Part shown: positions 48,843-57,600 of the stretch, piece by piece
Numbering within the stretch: the stretch's first letter is position 1
Layout: each line of letters begins with the position of its first letter
From: Rhodobacter sp.
GTDB taxonomy: Bacteria; Pseudomonadota; Alphaproteobacteria; Rhodobacterales; Rhodobacteraceae
Direction of reading: 5' to 3'
Assembly: GCA_027490955.1 (NCBI GenBank)
Contig: JAIXXB010000005.1
Coordinates: 1-64,000 of the forward strand
DNA: 64,000 bases
Position numbers and translations under genes: made by a program
The notes under the pieces: model-generated
Told to the model about the DNA's origin: nothing
The model's database searches: none
What the model saw: only the letters and a program-made list of their open reading frames with translations

Positions 48843-49819
48843 TGCCGCACCTTGGCCCAATGGTAAAGGCAAATCAAATCATAGGCGACATGCGCCCCTG
48901 CAATCGCCGTGGCCCCTGTGGTGTCATAGGGTGGCGAGACTTCGACAACATCGCCGCCCACCAGATTTATCCCCGCCAGATCGCGCAGCATTGCCGAGGT
49001 TTGCCACGAATGTAGCCCGCCCCACACGGGCGTGCCTGTGCCGGGCGCATAGGCAGGGTCTAGCGCGTCGATGTCAAAGGTCAGATAGCAGGGCCGCGCG
49101 CCCACAATCTCGCGCGCGCGGGCAACCGCCCAAATATGGCCCTTTTCATGCAATTCGCGCGCCGTGATCACGTGAAAGCCAAGGTAATCTTCGGTTGTGG
49201 TGCGAATGCCGATCTGCACCGATGTGGCAGGGTCAACATAGCCTGCCTTCACCGCCTTATACATCATCGTGCCATGGTCGATGCGGGTCATATCATCGTC
49301 GGGCCACAGGTCGGAATGTGCATCGAAATGGATCACCGAAAGTGGGCCGAACTTGCCCGCATAGGCGCGCAGGATGGGCAGGGTGATGTAATGATCCCCG
49401 CCCAGCGTGATGGCCCCTGCCCCTGCGCCCAGTATCCCCGCGATATGTTCTGTCAGGCGCGCAGGAAAATCGGCGGTTTTGGCATAATCAAAGGCCAGAT
49501 CGCCATAATCGACGATGGCCATCTCTTCCAAAGGATGGGTGGGCCAGCCATGGGGCGGATCAAAGGTCATCAGGCTGGACGCCTCGCGGATCGCGCGAGG
49601 GCCAAAGCGGGTGCCCGCGCGATGCGTGACCGCTTGGTCAAAGGGCACGCCTGTAATGGCCAGATCAACCCCGCTGAGGTCTTTGCTATAGCGGCGGCGC
49701 AAAAAACTGGTCGCCCCCGCAAAAGCGTTTTCAAAGGAATAGCCGCGCAGATCAGATCGCATAAAGGCGGCGTCAATGTCAGATTTCGCATCTTCTAATG
49801 GCATGGGAGTCTCGGACAA
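48839..49819 (-). CDS. speB: Agmatinase (ureohydrolase family)
   Basis: Mn-dependent ureohydrolase; the agmatinase branch converts agmatine to putrescine and urea. The 326 residues show the metal-ligand motifs LGGDHYITLP, VIHFDAHSDLW and FDIDALDPAYAPG, and TRFGPRAIREASS in the N-terminal half. Related guanidino-hydrolases (guanidinobutyrase, guanidinopropionase) share these motifs, so the substrate is not certain. A second in-frame ATG is at 49804. Upstream on the same strand is a class-III aminotransferase that could use putrescine or a related amine. Confidence 0.88.
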   Translation of the reverse strand: MSETPMPLEDAKSDIDAAFMRSDLRGYSFENAFAGATSFLRRRYSKDLSGVDLAITGVPFDQAVTHRAGTRFGPRAIREASSLMTFDPPHGWPTHPLEEMAIVDYGDLAFDYAKTADFPARLTEHIAGILGAGAGAITLGGDHYITLPILRAYAGKFGPLSVIHFDAHSDLWPDDDMTRIDHGTMMYKAVKAGYVDPATSVQIGIRTTTEDYLGFHVITARELHEKGHIWAVARAREIVGARPCYLTFDIDALDPAYAPGTGTPVWGGLHSWQTSAMLRDLAGINLVGGDVVEVSPPYDTTGATAIAGAHVAYDLICLYHWAKVRQ

Positions 49820-49934
49820 ATAGGCGCTATCGTTCAGGCGGAGACCGCGCGGATCCGTGCGCCATAGCTAGGGCGCGCGGGCAGGCTTGGCAAGGGGCAG
49901 ATCGTTTATGGGCGGGCTTGGCGGGCAGGCGCCC

Positions 49935-51335
49935 CTAGGCCAGCCGATACCCCTCGCGCACCAAATCATCGCTGACCCGCGCAATCGCTTTTTCCAACAC
50001 ATCGGCGATGAAATCGACGTCCGCCTTGGTGATAATCAGCGGCGGGGACATCACGTTCAAATGGCCAATTGGACGCACGATCAAACCCATCTCTTCGCAG
50101 GCATTCGAAATGCGTTTGCTTTCGTTCGCGCCATCGGGCAGCGGGTCTTTGCTGGCCTTATCGGCCACGTTTTCCACGCAGAGCATCAGCCCTTGGCCGC
50201 GCACTTGGCCCACCAAAGGCAGGGATTCCAGCGCCTTGAGCCGCGATTGGAAATAGGCCCCCACGCGCGCAGCATTGCCCAGCAAATCCTCGCGCGCCAT
50301 GATTTCGATGTTCTTCAGCCCAGCAGCACAGGCCACAGGATGGCCCGAATAGGTCAGCCCCGATGTAAACCAGCGCTGCCCGCCTTCGGCCATCACCTGC
50401 CAAATTCGATCCGAAAACACAACCGCACCAAGGGGTTGGTAACCCGATGTCAGCCCTTTGGCCGTGCAGATCATATCGGGCTGCACGCCAAATTCGTCCA
50501 AACTGGCAAACCAATGGCCAAGACGGCCCCAAGCGGTGACCACCTCGTCGGCGATGAACAAAATGTCATGGCGCTGGCACATCTGCCACATGCGGCGCAG
50601 ATAGCCCTGCGGCGGAATGATGATGCCGCCCGAGGCTTGGATCGGCTCGGCAATAAAGCCGCCAATGCGCTCTGCGCCCACGGTTTCAATCAACGCCTCA
50701 AACTCGGCCAGCAGCATATCGCAAAAGTCGGCCTCGGTCATCCCTTCGGGGCGGCGATAGGGGTTGGGGTAGGCCAAATGGTGGATGCCGTCGGTTTTAT
50801 AGCGAAATTCTTCCACCCGATCGCCGGGCCGCTTGCCCACGGATTGCGACAGATAGGTGCTGCCGTGATAGGAATGATCGCGCGCCACGATATCGGTTTT
50901 CTGCGGATTGCCGCGGGCGTGGTGATAATAGCTGACCATGCGCACAGCAGTGTCAACAGCCGTTGACCCCCCTGTTGTGAAATGCACGCGGTTTAAATCC
51001 CCCGGCGCAAGGCGCGCAATTTCCCCCGCCAGCAGCGCGGACGGATCATTGGTCATGTCGACAAATGTGTTGGAAAAGGCAAGGCGCTGCGCCTGATCGC
51101 CAATCGCGCGGGCCATTTCCGCCCGACCAAGGCCGATATTGGTGCACCACAGCCCGCCCACCGCATCAAAATACCGCTTGCCATCTGCATCCCACAGATG
51201 CGCGCCCTCGCCGCGCGAGATGACCAGCGCACCCTTATCTTCGAAGGGGCCAAAATTTGTCCATGGATGCAGCGCATGTCGCCGATCCAATGCAAACAGA
51301 TCAGCGGGGCTGGGGGTATTTGGGCGGATGGTCAT
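49935..51335 (-). CDS. Class-III aminotransferase (omega-amine:pyruvate type)
   Basis: A 466-residue PLP enzyme that moves an amino group from a terminal amine (putrescine, taurine, beta-alanine or similar) to pyruvate or another keto acid. Landmarks are DADGKRYFDAVGGLWCTNIG, HFTTGGSTAVDTAVRM, RDHSYHGSTYLS, ADEVVTAWGRLGHWF, and the PLP-lysine TAKGLTSGYQPLGAVV. Proximity to speB makes putrescine:pyruvate transaminase (SpuC-like) attractive, but this is inference from neighbourhood. A ribosome-binding site (AAAGGAG) precedes the start. Confidence 0.88.
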   Translation of the reverse strand: MTIRPNTPSPADLFALDRRHALHPWTNFGPFEDKGALVISRGEGAHLWDADGKRYFDAVGGLWCTNIGLGRAEMARAIGDQAQRLAFSNTFVDMTNDPSALLAGEIARLAPGDLNRVHFTTGGSTAVDTAVRMVSYYHHARGNPQKTDIVARDHSYHGSTYLSQSVGKRPGDRVEEFRYKTDGIHHLAYPNPYRRPEGMTEADFCDMLLAEFEALIETVGAERIGGFIAEPIQASGGIIIPPQGYLRRMWQMCQRHDILFIADEVVTAWGRLGHWFASLDEFGVQPDMICTAKGLTSGYQPLGAVVFSDRIWQVMAEGGQRWFTSGLTYSGHPVACAAGLKNIEIMAREDLLGNAARVGAYFQSRLKALESLPLVGQVRGQGLMLCVENVADKASKDPLPDGANESKRISNACEEMGLIVRPIGHLNVMSPPLIITKADVDFIADVLEKAIARVSDDLVREGYRLA

Positions 51336-51398
51336 GACAGGCTCCTTTAGAGGCAGCCTAGCATTTTGATCAAATTCGCGCCAGTGCCCGCCGCGCCC

Positions 51399-51689
51399 TT
51401 AAAAACCGATGCCGTGCTTTTTGGTGAACCACGAAAACAGCGGCCATTCGATGACCAGCAGCGTTACAATGGCAAAAACAGCAGGCCCCACATACCAACC
51501 CAGCAGCCAAAACTGCGTGCCGCTGCCCCAGAACAACGCCGTGACACTGCCCACCAAAACAACGGTCAAAATCGTATCGGCCAGCACCATTTTTCCCATC
51601 GTGATTGGCACAAGACGGGGGTAGACCACGCCATAGGCCAGCGCAAGGCCCGCTGCATTTATCAGCAAAACCAACACTTCGGGTGTCAC
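51399..51689 (-). CDS. Small membrane protein of unknown function
   Basis: A 96-residue protein with about three membrane helices (EVLVLLINAAGLALAYGVVY; a second near ADTILTVVLVGSVTALFW; a third near GWYVGPAVFAIVTLLVIEW) and a basic tail. I do not recognise the family. It lies between the aminotransferase and the M20 amidohydrolase on the same strand, 36 bp downstream of the latter, so it may belong to that transcript. Confidence 0.65.
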   Translation of the reverse strand: MTPEVLVLLINAAGLALAYGVVYPRLVPITMGKMVLADTILTVVLVGSVTALFWGSGTQFWLLGWYVGPAVFAIVTLLVIEWPLFSWFTKKHGIGF

Positions 51690-51725
51690 AGCGCCCCCCT
51701 TTTCCCAACGCCTTTGACAGATGAG

Positions 51726-52901
51726 TTAGGCAAGCGGCTGCGCCGTTTCAACCAGACGCGCAAAGAAACTTGCGCCGATCGGCGAGACATCGTCATTGAA
51801 ATCAAAGGCCGAATGATGCAGCCCCGCCCCAGGCCCCGTGCCAAGGAACAGATAAGCCCCTTTGCAAGCCTCTAGCATATAGCTGAAATCTTCAGACCCC
51901 ATCTCGCGCACCGATGCGCCGTTCACCGCCGCCTCGCCCACCACATCGCGGGCCACGGCGCAGGCAAAATCCGTGGCGGCAGCCTCGTTGACTGTGGCAG
52001 GATAGCCCCAGTCATATGCGATCTGCGCCTGCACGCCAAAGGCGGCGGCGGTGCCTTCGACAATCTCATAAAACCGCCGTTTCAACAATTCGCGCACTTC
52101 GGGGCGAAAGGCGCGGATTGTGGCGCAAAAGGTCGCCTCTTCGGGAATGATATTGCTGGCCGTGCCTGTGTGAATTTGCGTGACCGAAATCACCGCCTCG
52201 TCCAGCGCATAGACATTGCGCGGGATGATGGTTTGCACCGCCTGCACCATAGCCACCACCGCCACAACAGGATCGATACATTCATGTGGCGTGGCCCCAT
52301 GCCCACCCTTGCCAATGATGGTGACATCCGCCGTGTCAACCGAGGCCATCAAAGGCCCCGCACGGGTGATGAAATGACCAAAGGCAATATTGGGCGCATT
52401 GTGCAGCGCGTAGATTTGCGAAATGTCAAAGCGCGAGATCAGACCATCTTGCACCATGGCCTGCCCGCCTGCGCCGTCTTCTTCGGCAGGCTGAAACACC
52501 AGCGCCACGCGGCCCGAAAAACGGCGCGTTTCCGCCAGATATTTTGCCGCCCCCAGCAGCATGGTGACATGGCCATCATGCCCGCAGGCATGCATCTTGC
52601 CCTGTATGGTGCTGGCATAGGCCGCGCCCGTTGTCTCTGTGATGGGCAGCGCGTCCATATCAGCGCGCAGGCCAATGGTTGGCCCCTTACCCTGCGCGTT
52701 ACCCTGCCCGTTGATAATCGCCACAATCCCCGTCTGGCCAATGCCGCCGTGAATCTCATCCACACCCATTTCGGCCAAACGCGCTGTGATATAGGCGGCG
52801 GTATTGTGGCAGGCAAAGGACAATTCGGGATGGGCATGCAAATGGCGACGCCAGCCCTTCATTTCTTCGGAAAAAGCGGCGATACGATTGATGATGGGCA
52901 T
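51726..52901 (-). CDS. M20-family amidohydrolase (hippurate hydrolase-like)
   Basis: A 391-residue two-metal hydrolase of the M20D group, which deacylates N-acyl amino acids or cleaves similar amides. Visible motifs are RRHLHAHPELSF, LRADMDALPI, the metal site HACGHDGHVTMLLGAA, PAEEDGAGG with catalytic Glu, and MGSEDFSYMLE. The substrate is unknown. The start at 52901 has CAGGAG upstream. It is divergent from mazG. Confidence 0.92.
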   Translation of the reverse strand: MPIINRIAAFSEEMKGWRRHLHAHPELSFACHNTAAYITARLAEMGVDEIHGGIGQTGIVAIINGQGNAQGKGPTIGLRADMDALPITETTGAAYASTIQGKMHACGHDGHVTMLLGAAKYLAETRRFSGRVALVFQPAEEDGAGGQAMVQDGLISRFDISQIYALHNAPNIAFGHFITRAGPLMASVDTADVTIIGKGGHGATPHECIDPVVAVVAMVQAVQTIIPRNVYALDEAVISVTQIHTGTASNIIPEEATFCATIRAFRPEVRELLKRRFYEIVEGTAAAFGVQAQIAYDWGYPATVNEAAATDFACAVARDVVGEAAVNGASVREMGSEDFSYMLEACKGAYLFLGTGPGAGLHHSAFDFNDDVSPIGASFFARLVETAQPLA

Positions 52902-52950
52902 GGGACACTCCTGCTGGCACTGTTTTACGGCAAGAAACGGGGATGAAGCA

Positions 52951-53757
52951 ATGGGCAGCGATGATTTTGAACAGGGCTTGGCGCAAATGCAGCGGCTTTT
53001 GCAGATTATGCACAGGCTGCGCGACCCGCAGACGGGCTGTCCTTGGGATATCGAGCAGACCTTTGCCTCCATCGCCCCCTATACGCTGGAAGAGGCCTAT
53101 GAGGTGGTCGATGCGATCACGCGCAAGGCTTGGGATGAATTGCCCAGCGAACTCGGCGATTTGCTGCTGCAAGTGGTCTTTCACGCACAAATGGCAGGCG
53201 AGGCGGGGATGTTCACCTTTGCCGATGTGGCCCGCGCCATTTGCGACAAAATGATTGCCCGCCATCCGCATGTATTTGGCGGGCAGTCGCGCGACAAATC
53301 GGCCAGCGCGCAAAGTTTGGATTGGGAAAAACAAAAGGCCGCCGAACGGGGGCAAGATGCCCGCGTCTTGGACGGGGTGGCCATGGGCCTGCCCGCGCTG
53401 ACCCGCGCCATCAAACTGCAAAACCGCGCCGCACGTGTGGGCTTTGATTGGCCCTCCACCGATGAGGTCTTGGATAAACTGCGCGAAGAGATTGTGGAAT
53501 TGGCGCAGGCGCGCGCGAATCCGTCGCCCGATGCCATCGAAGATGAATTTGGCGATATCTTGTTTGTCATGGCCAATCTTGCCCGCCATTTGAACATCGA
53601 CCCCGAGGCCGCCCTGCGCCGCACCAATGCCAAATTCACCCGCCGCTTTGCCCGCATCGAAGATTGGCTGCGCGCGGCGGGCAAAACCCCCGCCAGCTCT
53701 GACTTGGCGGAAATGGACGCGCTGTGGAACCGCGCCAAGCTCGAAGAACGCGGCTGA
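52951..53757 (+). CDS. mazG: Nucleoside triphosphate pyrophosphohydrolase MazG
   Basis: Hydrolyses NTPs to NMP and pyrophosphate, cleaning aberrant nucleotides and affecting (p)ppGpp-related stress. The 268 residues hold two tandem MazG domains. The first has CPWDIEQTFASIAPYTLEEA and ELGDLLLQVVFHAQMA; the second has REEIVELAQA and DEFGDILFVMANLARHLNID, with the EExxE/ExxD metal-binding pattern in both. The start at 52951 has GGGGA upstream; an earlier in-frame start lies in the divergent M20 gene and was rejected. Confidence 0.95.
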   Translation: MGSDDFEQGLAQMQRLLQIMHRLRDPQTGCPWDIEQTFASIAPYTLEEAYEVVDAITRKAWDELPSELGDLLLQVVFHAQMAGEAGMFTFADVARAICDKMIARHPHVFGGQSRDKSASAQSLDWEKQKAAERGQDARVLDGVAMGLPALTRAIKLQNRAARVGFDWPSTDEVLDKLREEIVELAQARANPSPDAIEDEFGDILFVMANLARHLNIDPEAALRRTNAKFTRRFARIEDWLRAAGKTPASSDLAEMDALWNRAKLEERG

Positions 53758-53770
53758 TTTGATATTGGCC

Positions 53771-53828
53771 CAAATATCCCCCGCGGCGCGCCTGCCCCGC
53801 CCGCCTGCGCCTTCGGCGAGGATATTTG
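53771..53828. repeat. REP-like intergenic palindrome (possible terminator)
   Basis: CAAATATCC (53771-53779) and GGATATTTG (53820-53828) form a perfect 9-bp inverted repeat flanking a GC-rich core with a CGCC-TTC-GGCG mini-hairpin. Elements of this shape, with AAATATCC arms and a UUCG-like core, are in my recollection frequent between genes in Rhodobacterales. It sits just after mazG and may help terminate it. No second copy was found in this window. Confidence 0.5.
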
Positions 53829-53859
53829 CGCCTAAGTGAAAGCTGCAGCGATTTTTCTA

Positions 53860-53888
53860 TTGACCAAGTAAAATACTCGGAATATTCA
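53860..53888 (+). promoter_or_regulatory. Promoter of the iron-type binding-protein gene
   Basis: TTGACC (53860-53865), a 17-bp spacer, then TATTCA (53883-53888), placing transcription start about 25 bp before the ATG. A perfect GAATATTC palindrome (53880-53887) overlaps the -10 and might be an operator. No standard Fur, RirA or Irr box was recognised. Confidence 0.5.
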
Positions 53889-53918
53889 GGCGGCAGTTTC
53901 CGACTAAAGGAGTCAACA

Positions 53919-54923
53919 ATGTCCATCCGCCTGCCCCTGATCGCTCTGCTTCTGTCCAGCGCCCTGCCTGCTGTGGCGCAAGAGGTGAATATCTATTCCC
54001 ACCGCCAGCCAGAGCTGATTCAACCCCTGCTTGATGCCTTTACTGCGGAAACGGGCATTACCACCAATGTCGCCTTTGTTGATAAGGGCATGGCCGAGCG
54101 TTTGGCGGCCGAGGGCGACCGCTCGCCCGCCGATCTGGTGCTGACAGTCGATATCGCGCGCCTGACCGAAGTGGTGGCTGCGGGCGTGACGCAGCCCGTC
54201 ACCTCGCCCGTGCTGACGGCCAATATCCCTGCCGAATTCCGCGACCCTGCGGGCCAGTGGTTTGGCCTTACTGCCCGCGCCCGCATTGTTTATGCCAGCA
54301 AAGACCGCGTGTCGGCGGGCGAAGTGACCACCTATGAAGATTTGGCCGACCCAAAATGGAAAGGCCGCATTTGCACCCGTTCAGGCACGCATGATTACAA
54401 CGTGGCCCTGACGGCGGCGATTATGGCCCATCATGACGAAGCCTATACAAAGACTTGGCTGGAGGGGGTCAAGGCCAATTTGGCGCGCAAACCCGATGGC
54501 GGCGACCGCGATCAGGTCAAGGCGATTTGGGCAGGGGAATGCGATATTGCCGTGGGCAACACCTATTACATGGGCCAAATGCTGGCCGATCCTGAACAGG
54601 CCGAATGGGCAAATTCGGTGTCTGTGGTGTTTCCAACCTTTGCCGATGGCGGCACGCATATGAACCTGTCAGGCGTGGCCATGACCAAAGCTGCACCCAA
54701 TAAAGAGGCGGCATTAAAGCTGATGGAATGGCTGTCGGGCGACACTGCGCAGAAAATCTATGCCGAAACAAATTACGAATTTCCCGTTAAGGCAGGGGTG
54801 GCGCGCTCGGCTTTGGTGCAATCATGGGGCACGTTTACGCCCGATAGCAAACCCCTGACCGAAATTGCCGCCCTGCGCCCTGCTGCGCTGCGGCTGATTG
54901 AAACCGTCGATTTCGATAACTAA
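53919..54923 (+). CDS. Periplasmic Fe(III)-type ABC transporter binding protein (FbpA/FutA-like)
   Basis: A 334-residue family-1 binding protein with signal peptide MSIRLPLIALLLSSALPAVA-Q. The mature part begins EVNIYSHRQPELIQPLLDAF and has TGITTNVAFVDKGMAERL, KGRICTRSGTHDYNVAL, and CDIAVGNTYYMGQML with the Tyr pair that in this family binds ferric iron. It would capture Fe(III) in the periplasm. No permease or ATPase gene follows; the next gene is a nucleoside hydrolase. The start has AAGGAG 7 bp upstream and a good promoter. Confidence 0.9.
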   Translation: MSIRLPLIALLLSSALPAVAQEVNIYSHRQPELIQPLLDAFTAETGITTNVAFVDKGMAERLAAEGDRSPADLVLTVDIARLTEVVAAGVTQPVTSPVLTANIPAEFRDPAGQWFGLTARARIVYASKDRVSAGEVTTYEDLADPKWKGRICTRSGTHDYNVALTAAIMAHHDEAYTKTWLEGVKANLARKPDGGDRDQVKAIWAGECDIAVGNTYYMGQMLADPEQAEWANSVSVVFPTFADGGTHMNLSGVAMTKAAPNKEAALKLMEWLSGDTAQKIYAETNYEFPVKAGVARSALVQSWGTFTPDSKPLTEIAALRPAALRLIETVDFDN

Positions 54924-54977
54924 CCCCCCTCGACAAAGGGGCGCGGCTGGGATTTGGTGGGCGCAAAGGAGCCTACC

Positions 54978-55922
54978 ATGACCCAACCGCGCCGCATTAT
55001 AATCGACACCGATCCTGGCCAAGACGATGCCTTTGCCATTCTACTGGCCTTGGCCAGCCCGGAAGAGGTCGAGGTTTTGGGCGTGGTCGCGGTGGCGGGC
55101 AATGTGCCGCTGCCGCTGACCCAGCGCAATGCGCGCATTGTCTGCGAGTTGGCAGGGCGGCGTGATATTCCCGTTTTTGCTGGCTGCGATGCGCCGCTTA
55201 AGCGTAAGCTGGTCACAGCCGAACATGTGCATGGGGTCACAGGGCTGGACGGGCCGCCGATGGTGGAACCCACCATGGCGTTGCAGGGCCAGCACGGGGT
55301 GGATTTCATCATCGACACCATCCGCCGCGCGCCTGAAAAAACCATCACCCTTTGCCCACTTGGGCCGCTGACCAATATTGCGCAGGCCTTTTTGCAGGCC
55401 CCCGATATCATTGCGCGGGTGCAGGAAATCGTGCTGATGGGCGGGGCCTATTTCGAAGTAGGCAATATCACCCCTGCGGCCGAATTCAACATTTACGTCG
55501 ATCCCGAGGCCGCTGAAATTGTGCTGAAATCGGGCGTGCCCGCGGTGATGATGCCGCTGGATGTCACGCATAAAGTCATCGCAACCCGCGCCCGCGTTGA
55601 GGCGATTCGCGCATTGGGCACCAATGTTGGCCGCGTTGCCGCCGAATGGGCGGACTTTTTCGAACGCTTTGACGTGGCCAAATATGGCAGCGATGGCGGC
55701 CCGCTGCATGACCCGACTGTCATCGCCTATTTGATCGCGCCGCATCTGTTCACGGGGCGGTTTATCAATGTGGAAATAGAAACCCAATCCGAATTGACAT
55801 TGGGCATGACTGTGGCCGATTGGTGGGGCGTATCCAACCGCGCGCCCAATGCCATGTTCATCGGCGATGTCCATGCGCAGGGATTCTTTGACCTGCTGAC
55901 CCAGCGCCTTGGGCGGCTGTAG
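54978..55922 (+). CDS. Inosine/uridine-preferring nucleoside hydrolase
   Basis: A 314-residue Ca2+-dependent N-ribohydrolase that splits nucleosides into base and ribose. The family fingerprint DTDPGQDDA lies near the N-terminus (residues 11-19), followed by VHGVTGLDG, LCPLGPLTNIA, VLMGGAYFEVGNITPAAEFN and the late LHDPTVIAYL with a catalytic Asp. The base preference cannot be read. AAGGAG precedes the start. It follows the iron-binding protein gene by 54 bp and may be co-transcribed, though no functional link is evident. Confidence 0.92.
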   Translation: MTQPRRIIIDTDPGQDDAFAILLALASPEEVEVLGVVAVAGNVPLPLTQRNARIVCELAGRRDIPVFAGCDAPLKRKLVTAEHVHGVTGLDGPPMVEPTMALQGQHGVDFIIDTIRRAPEKTITLCPLGPLTNIAQAFLQAPDIIARVQEIVLMGGAYFEVGNITPAAEFNIYVDPEAAEIVLKSGVPAVMMPLDVTHKVIATRARVEAIRALGTNVGRVAAEWADFFERFDVAKYGSDGGPLHDPTVIAYLIAPHLFTGRFINVEIETQSELTLGMTVADWWGVSNRAPNAMFIGDVHAQGFFDLLTQRLGRL

Positions 55923-55928
55923 CGCGCC

Positions 55929-56978
55929 TTAACCCAGCGGCAGAAACACCGAAAAGCGGCTGCCCTGCCCTTTGACGCTTTCGATACTTAACTTGCCACG
56001 ATGGCGGCTGACGATATGTTTGACAATCGCCAGACCCAGCCCCGTACCGCCTTGTGCGCGCGAGCGGTGGCTGTCGACGCGGTAAAAGCGTTCGGTCAGG
56101 CGCGGGATATGTTCTTCGGCAATGCCGCTGCCTGCATCTTGCACCCAAAAACAATAGGCAGGCCCGCGCAGGGTGACTGTTTCGGTCAGGCCCACTTCGA
56201 CGCGCCCACCTTTTACGCTGCCATATTTGATCGCGTTTTCTACAAGATTTCCAACCACTTGCATGATTTGATCGGAATCGGCAAACAGATTGCGCGGCGC
56301 ATCAAGCCCCTTGCTGTCCAGCATCACCTCGGCACGTTGCGCCAAGGGGCGCAGCCCATCAACGGCCAAAGCAATGGTTGCGGCAAGGTCAATTTCCGTA
56401 TCTGGGCGCAGACGCTCTTGCGCCTCGACGCGGCTCAGATGCAGCAAATCGGTGACAAGGCGGTTCATCCGCTCGGCCTCGGTGGCCATAATGTCCAAAA
56501 ACCGCGTGCGGGCGGCGGGATCATCGCGCGCGGGGCCTTGCAGCGTTTCGATAAAGCCCTGTAGCGCAGTCAGCGGCGTGCGCAGCTCGTGGCTGACATT
56601 GGCCACAAAATCGCGGCGCATTTGGTCGGTCTGCTCTTGCGGGCTGACATCTTCGAAAACGCAAATCGCGCCATTGGGCACGGGCGAGATGGTGATGGCA
56701 AAACTGCCCTCTTGATCGCCCTGCCGCATGGTCAGGCGCAGCGTTGCAGCGGTTTCTGTATAAAGACAATTGGCCACAGCGTCCAAAACCTCGGGCTGGC
56801 GCAGCGTCAGCCCATAATGACGCCCCTGCAAAGCAGGGCCAAATAACGCGGCAGCCAAAGGGTTGGCCATGGCCACTTTTGAATCGCGCGCCACCAAGAT
56901 CGCGGCATGGGGAACCCCTGCCAGCACTGCAGGCAGGAATTCTTCAAGCAGCGCGTTTTTCTCGGTAGAGTTGAACAC
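55929..56978 (-). CDS. phoR: PhoR-like sensor histidine kinase
   Basis: A 349-residue kinase with a PAS-like N-terminal domain (AAILVARDSKVAMANPLAAA; about residues 20-110), the HisKA motif ANVSHELRTPLTALQGFIET (phospho-His130), and HATPase boxes NLVENAIKYG, VQDAGSGIAEEHIPRLTERF and GTGLGLAIVKHIVSRH. The sequence resembles PhoR, which with PhoB controls the phosphate regulon. No transmembrane segment is visible, and no phoB, pst or phoU gene is adjacent, so the PhoR name rests on kinase-domain resemblance. It is divergent from the following unknown gene. Confidence 0.82.
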   Translation of the reverse strand: MFNSTEKNALLEEFLPAVLAGVPHAAILVARDSKVAMANPLAAALFGPALQGRHYGLTLRQPEVLDAVANCLYTETAATLRLTMRQGDQEGSFAITISPVPNGAICVFEDVSPQEQTDQMRRDFVANVSHELRTPLTALQGFIETLQGPARDDPAARTRFLDIMATEAERMNRLVTDLLHLSRVEAQERLRPDTEIDLAATIALAVDGLRPLAQRAEVMLDSKGLDAPRNLFADSDQIMQVVGNLVENAIKYGSVKGGRVEVGLTETVTLRGPAYCFWVQDAGSGIAEEHIPRLTERFYRVDSHRSRAQGGTGLGLAIVKHIVSRHRGKLSIESVKGQGSRFSVFLPLG

Positions 56979-57149
56979 TTTTTAACCTCTTCGCGTTATC
57001 CTTATAGAAGGTCAACAAAAACAAGATGATAGGTCTTGCATTAACCATGTTTTTGCGACAGAACCATTACAAAGATATGTCATTTCAATGGGGTTTTGGT
57101 TGTTTTCTTGGGCCATTTAACCAGATTTCTGCCGACGGATACTGGCACG

Positions 57150-57536
57150 ATGAATGAAGATAATACAACCTCTGCTGTGCGGCCTAATGCGGGGGTGGGA
57201 ACCTTGGTCTTTGGCCTATCTGCGCAAAGTGATGCTGTCTTGCGTCTTGATCTGGGCGCACCAGTGCAGCAGGCCGATTGCCGCAGCATCACTGCCGCCC
57301 AATTAACCGATATCACCCGCACCATTTGCGCGCTTTTTCCCACGCAGGGTGATCGGCAAAACGATGCTGTCTCGGTGATAGAATCGCTGTGCCATCTGGG
57401 GTATCGCGGCGAGATATGGGTTTTGGCCCCGCCACTGCTGCGCCCCAAAATGGTGGAAAGCGAATTGCGCGGCCTTGCCAAGGGTTTAACCTTGCGGCTG
57501 ATGGCAGGTCATCTGCCGCCCCTCAGCGAGATTTAG
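57150..57536 (+). CDS. Hypothetical protein, unknown family
   Basis: A 128-residue protein from MNEDNTTSAV. Its second half (DAVSVIESLCHLGYRGEIWV, then LAPPLLRPKMVESELRGLAK) has a Rossmann-like alternation of helix and strand reminiscent of a receiver or pseudo-receiver domain, but no phospho-acceptor motif is evident. I do not recognise the family. It is divergent from the PhoR-like kinase with about 170 bp between. An in-frame start at 57096 would extend the N-terminus; the later ATG gives a more natural soluble start. Confidence 0.55.
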   Translation: MNEDNTTSAVRPNAGVGTLVFGLSAQSDAVLRLDLGAPVQQADCRSITAAQLTDITRTICALFPTQGDRQNDAVSVIESLCHLGYRGEIWVLAPPLLRPKMVESELRGLAKGLTLRLMAGHLPPLSEI

Positions 57537-57600
57537 CGCGCCGCTTATTTTGCCGGCGTATTTCGCACCTGTCTTTTGCCCGCGTTTTCAGCCCCCGTCT

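Noticed and set aside
53880-53887. GAATATTC palindrome as an Irr, RirA or Fur iron box
   Set aside because: It is only 8 bp and does not fit the longer consensus of those regulators, so it is mentioned only as a possible operator.
57030-57095. Possible Pho box between the PhoR-like kinase and the unknown gene
   Set aside because: Only a loose CTGTC-like half-site is visible, and no second copy lies at the expected spacing.
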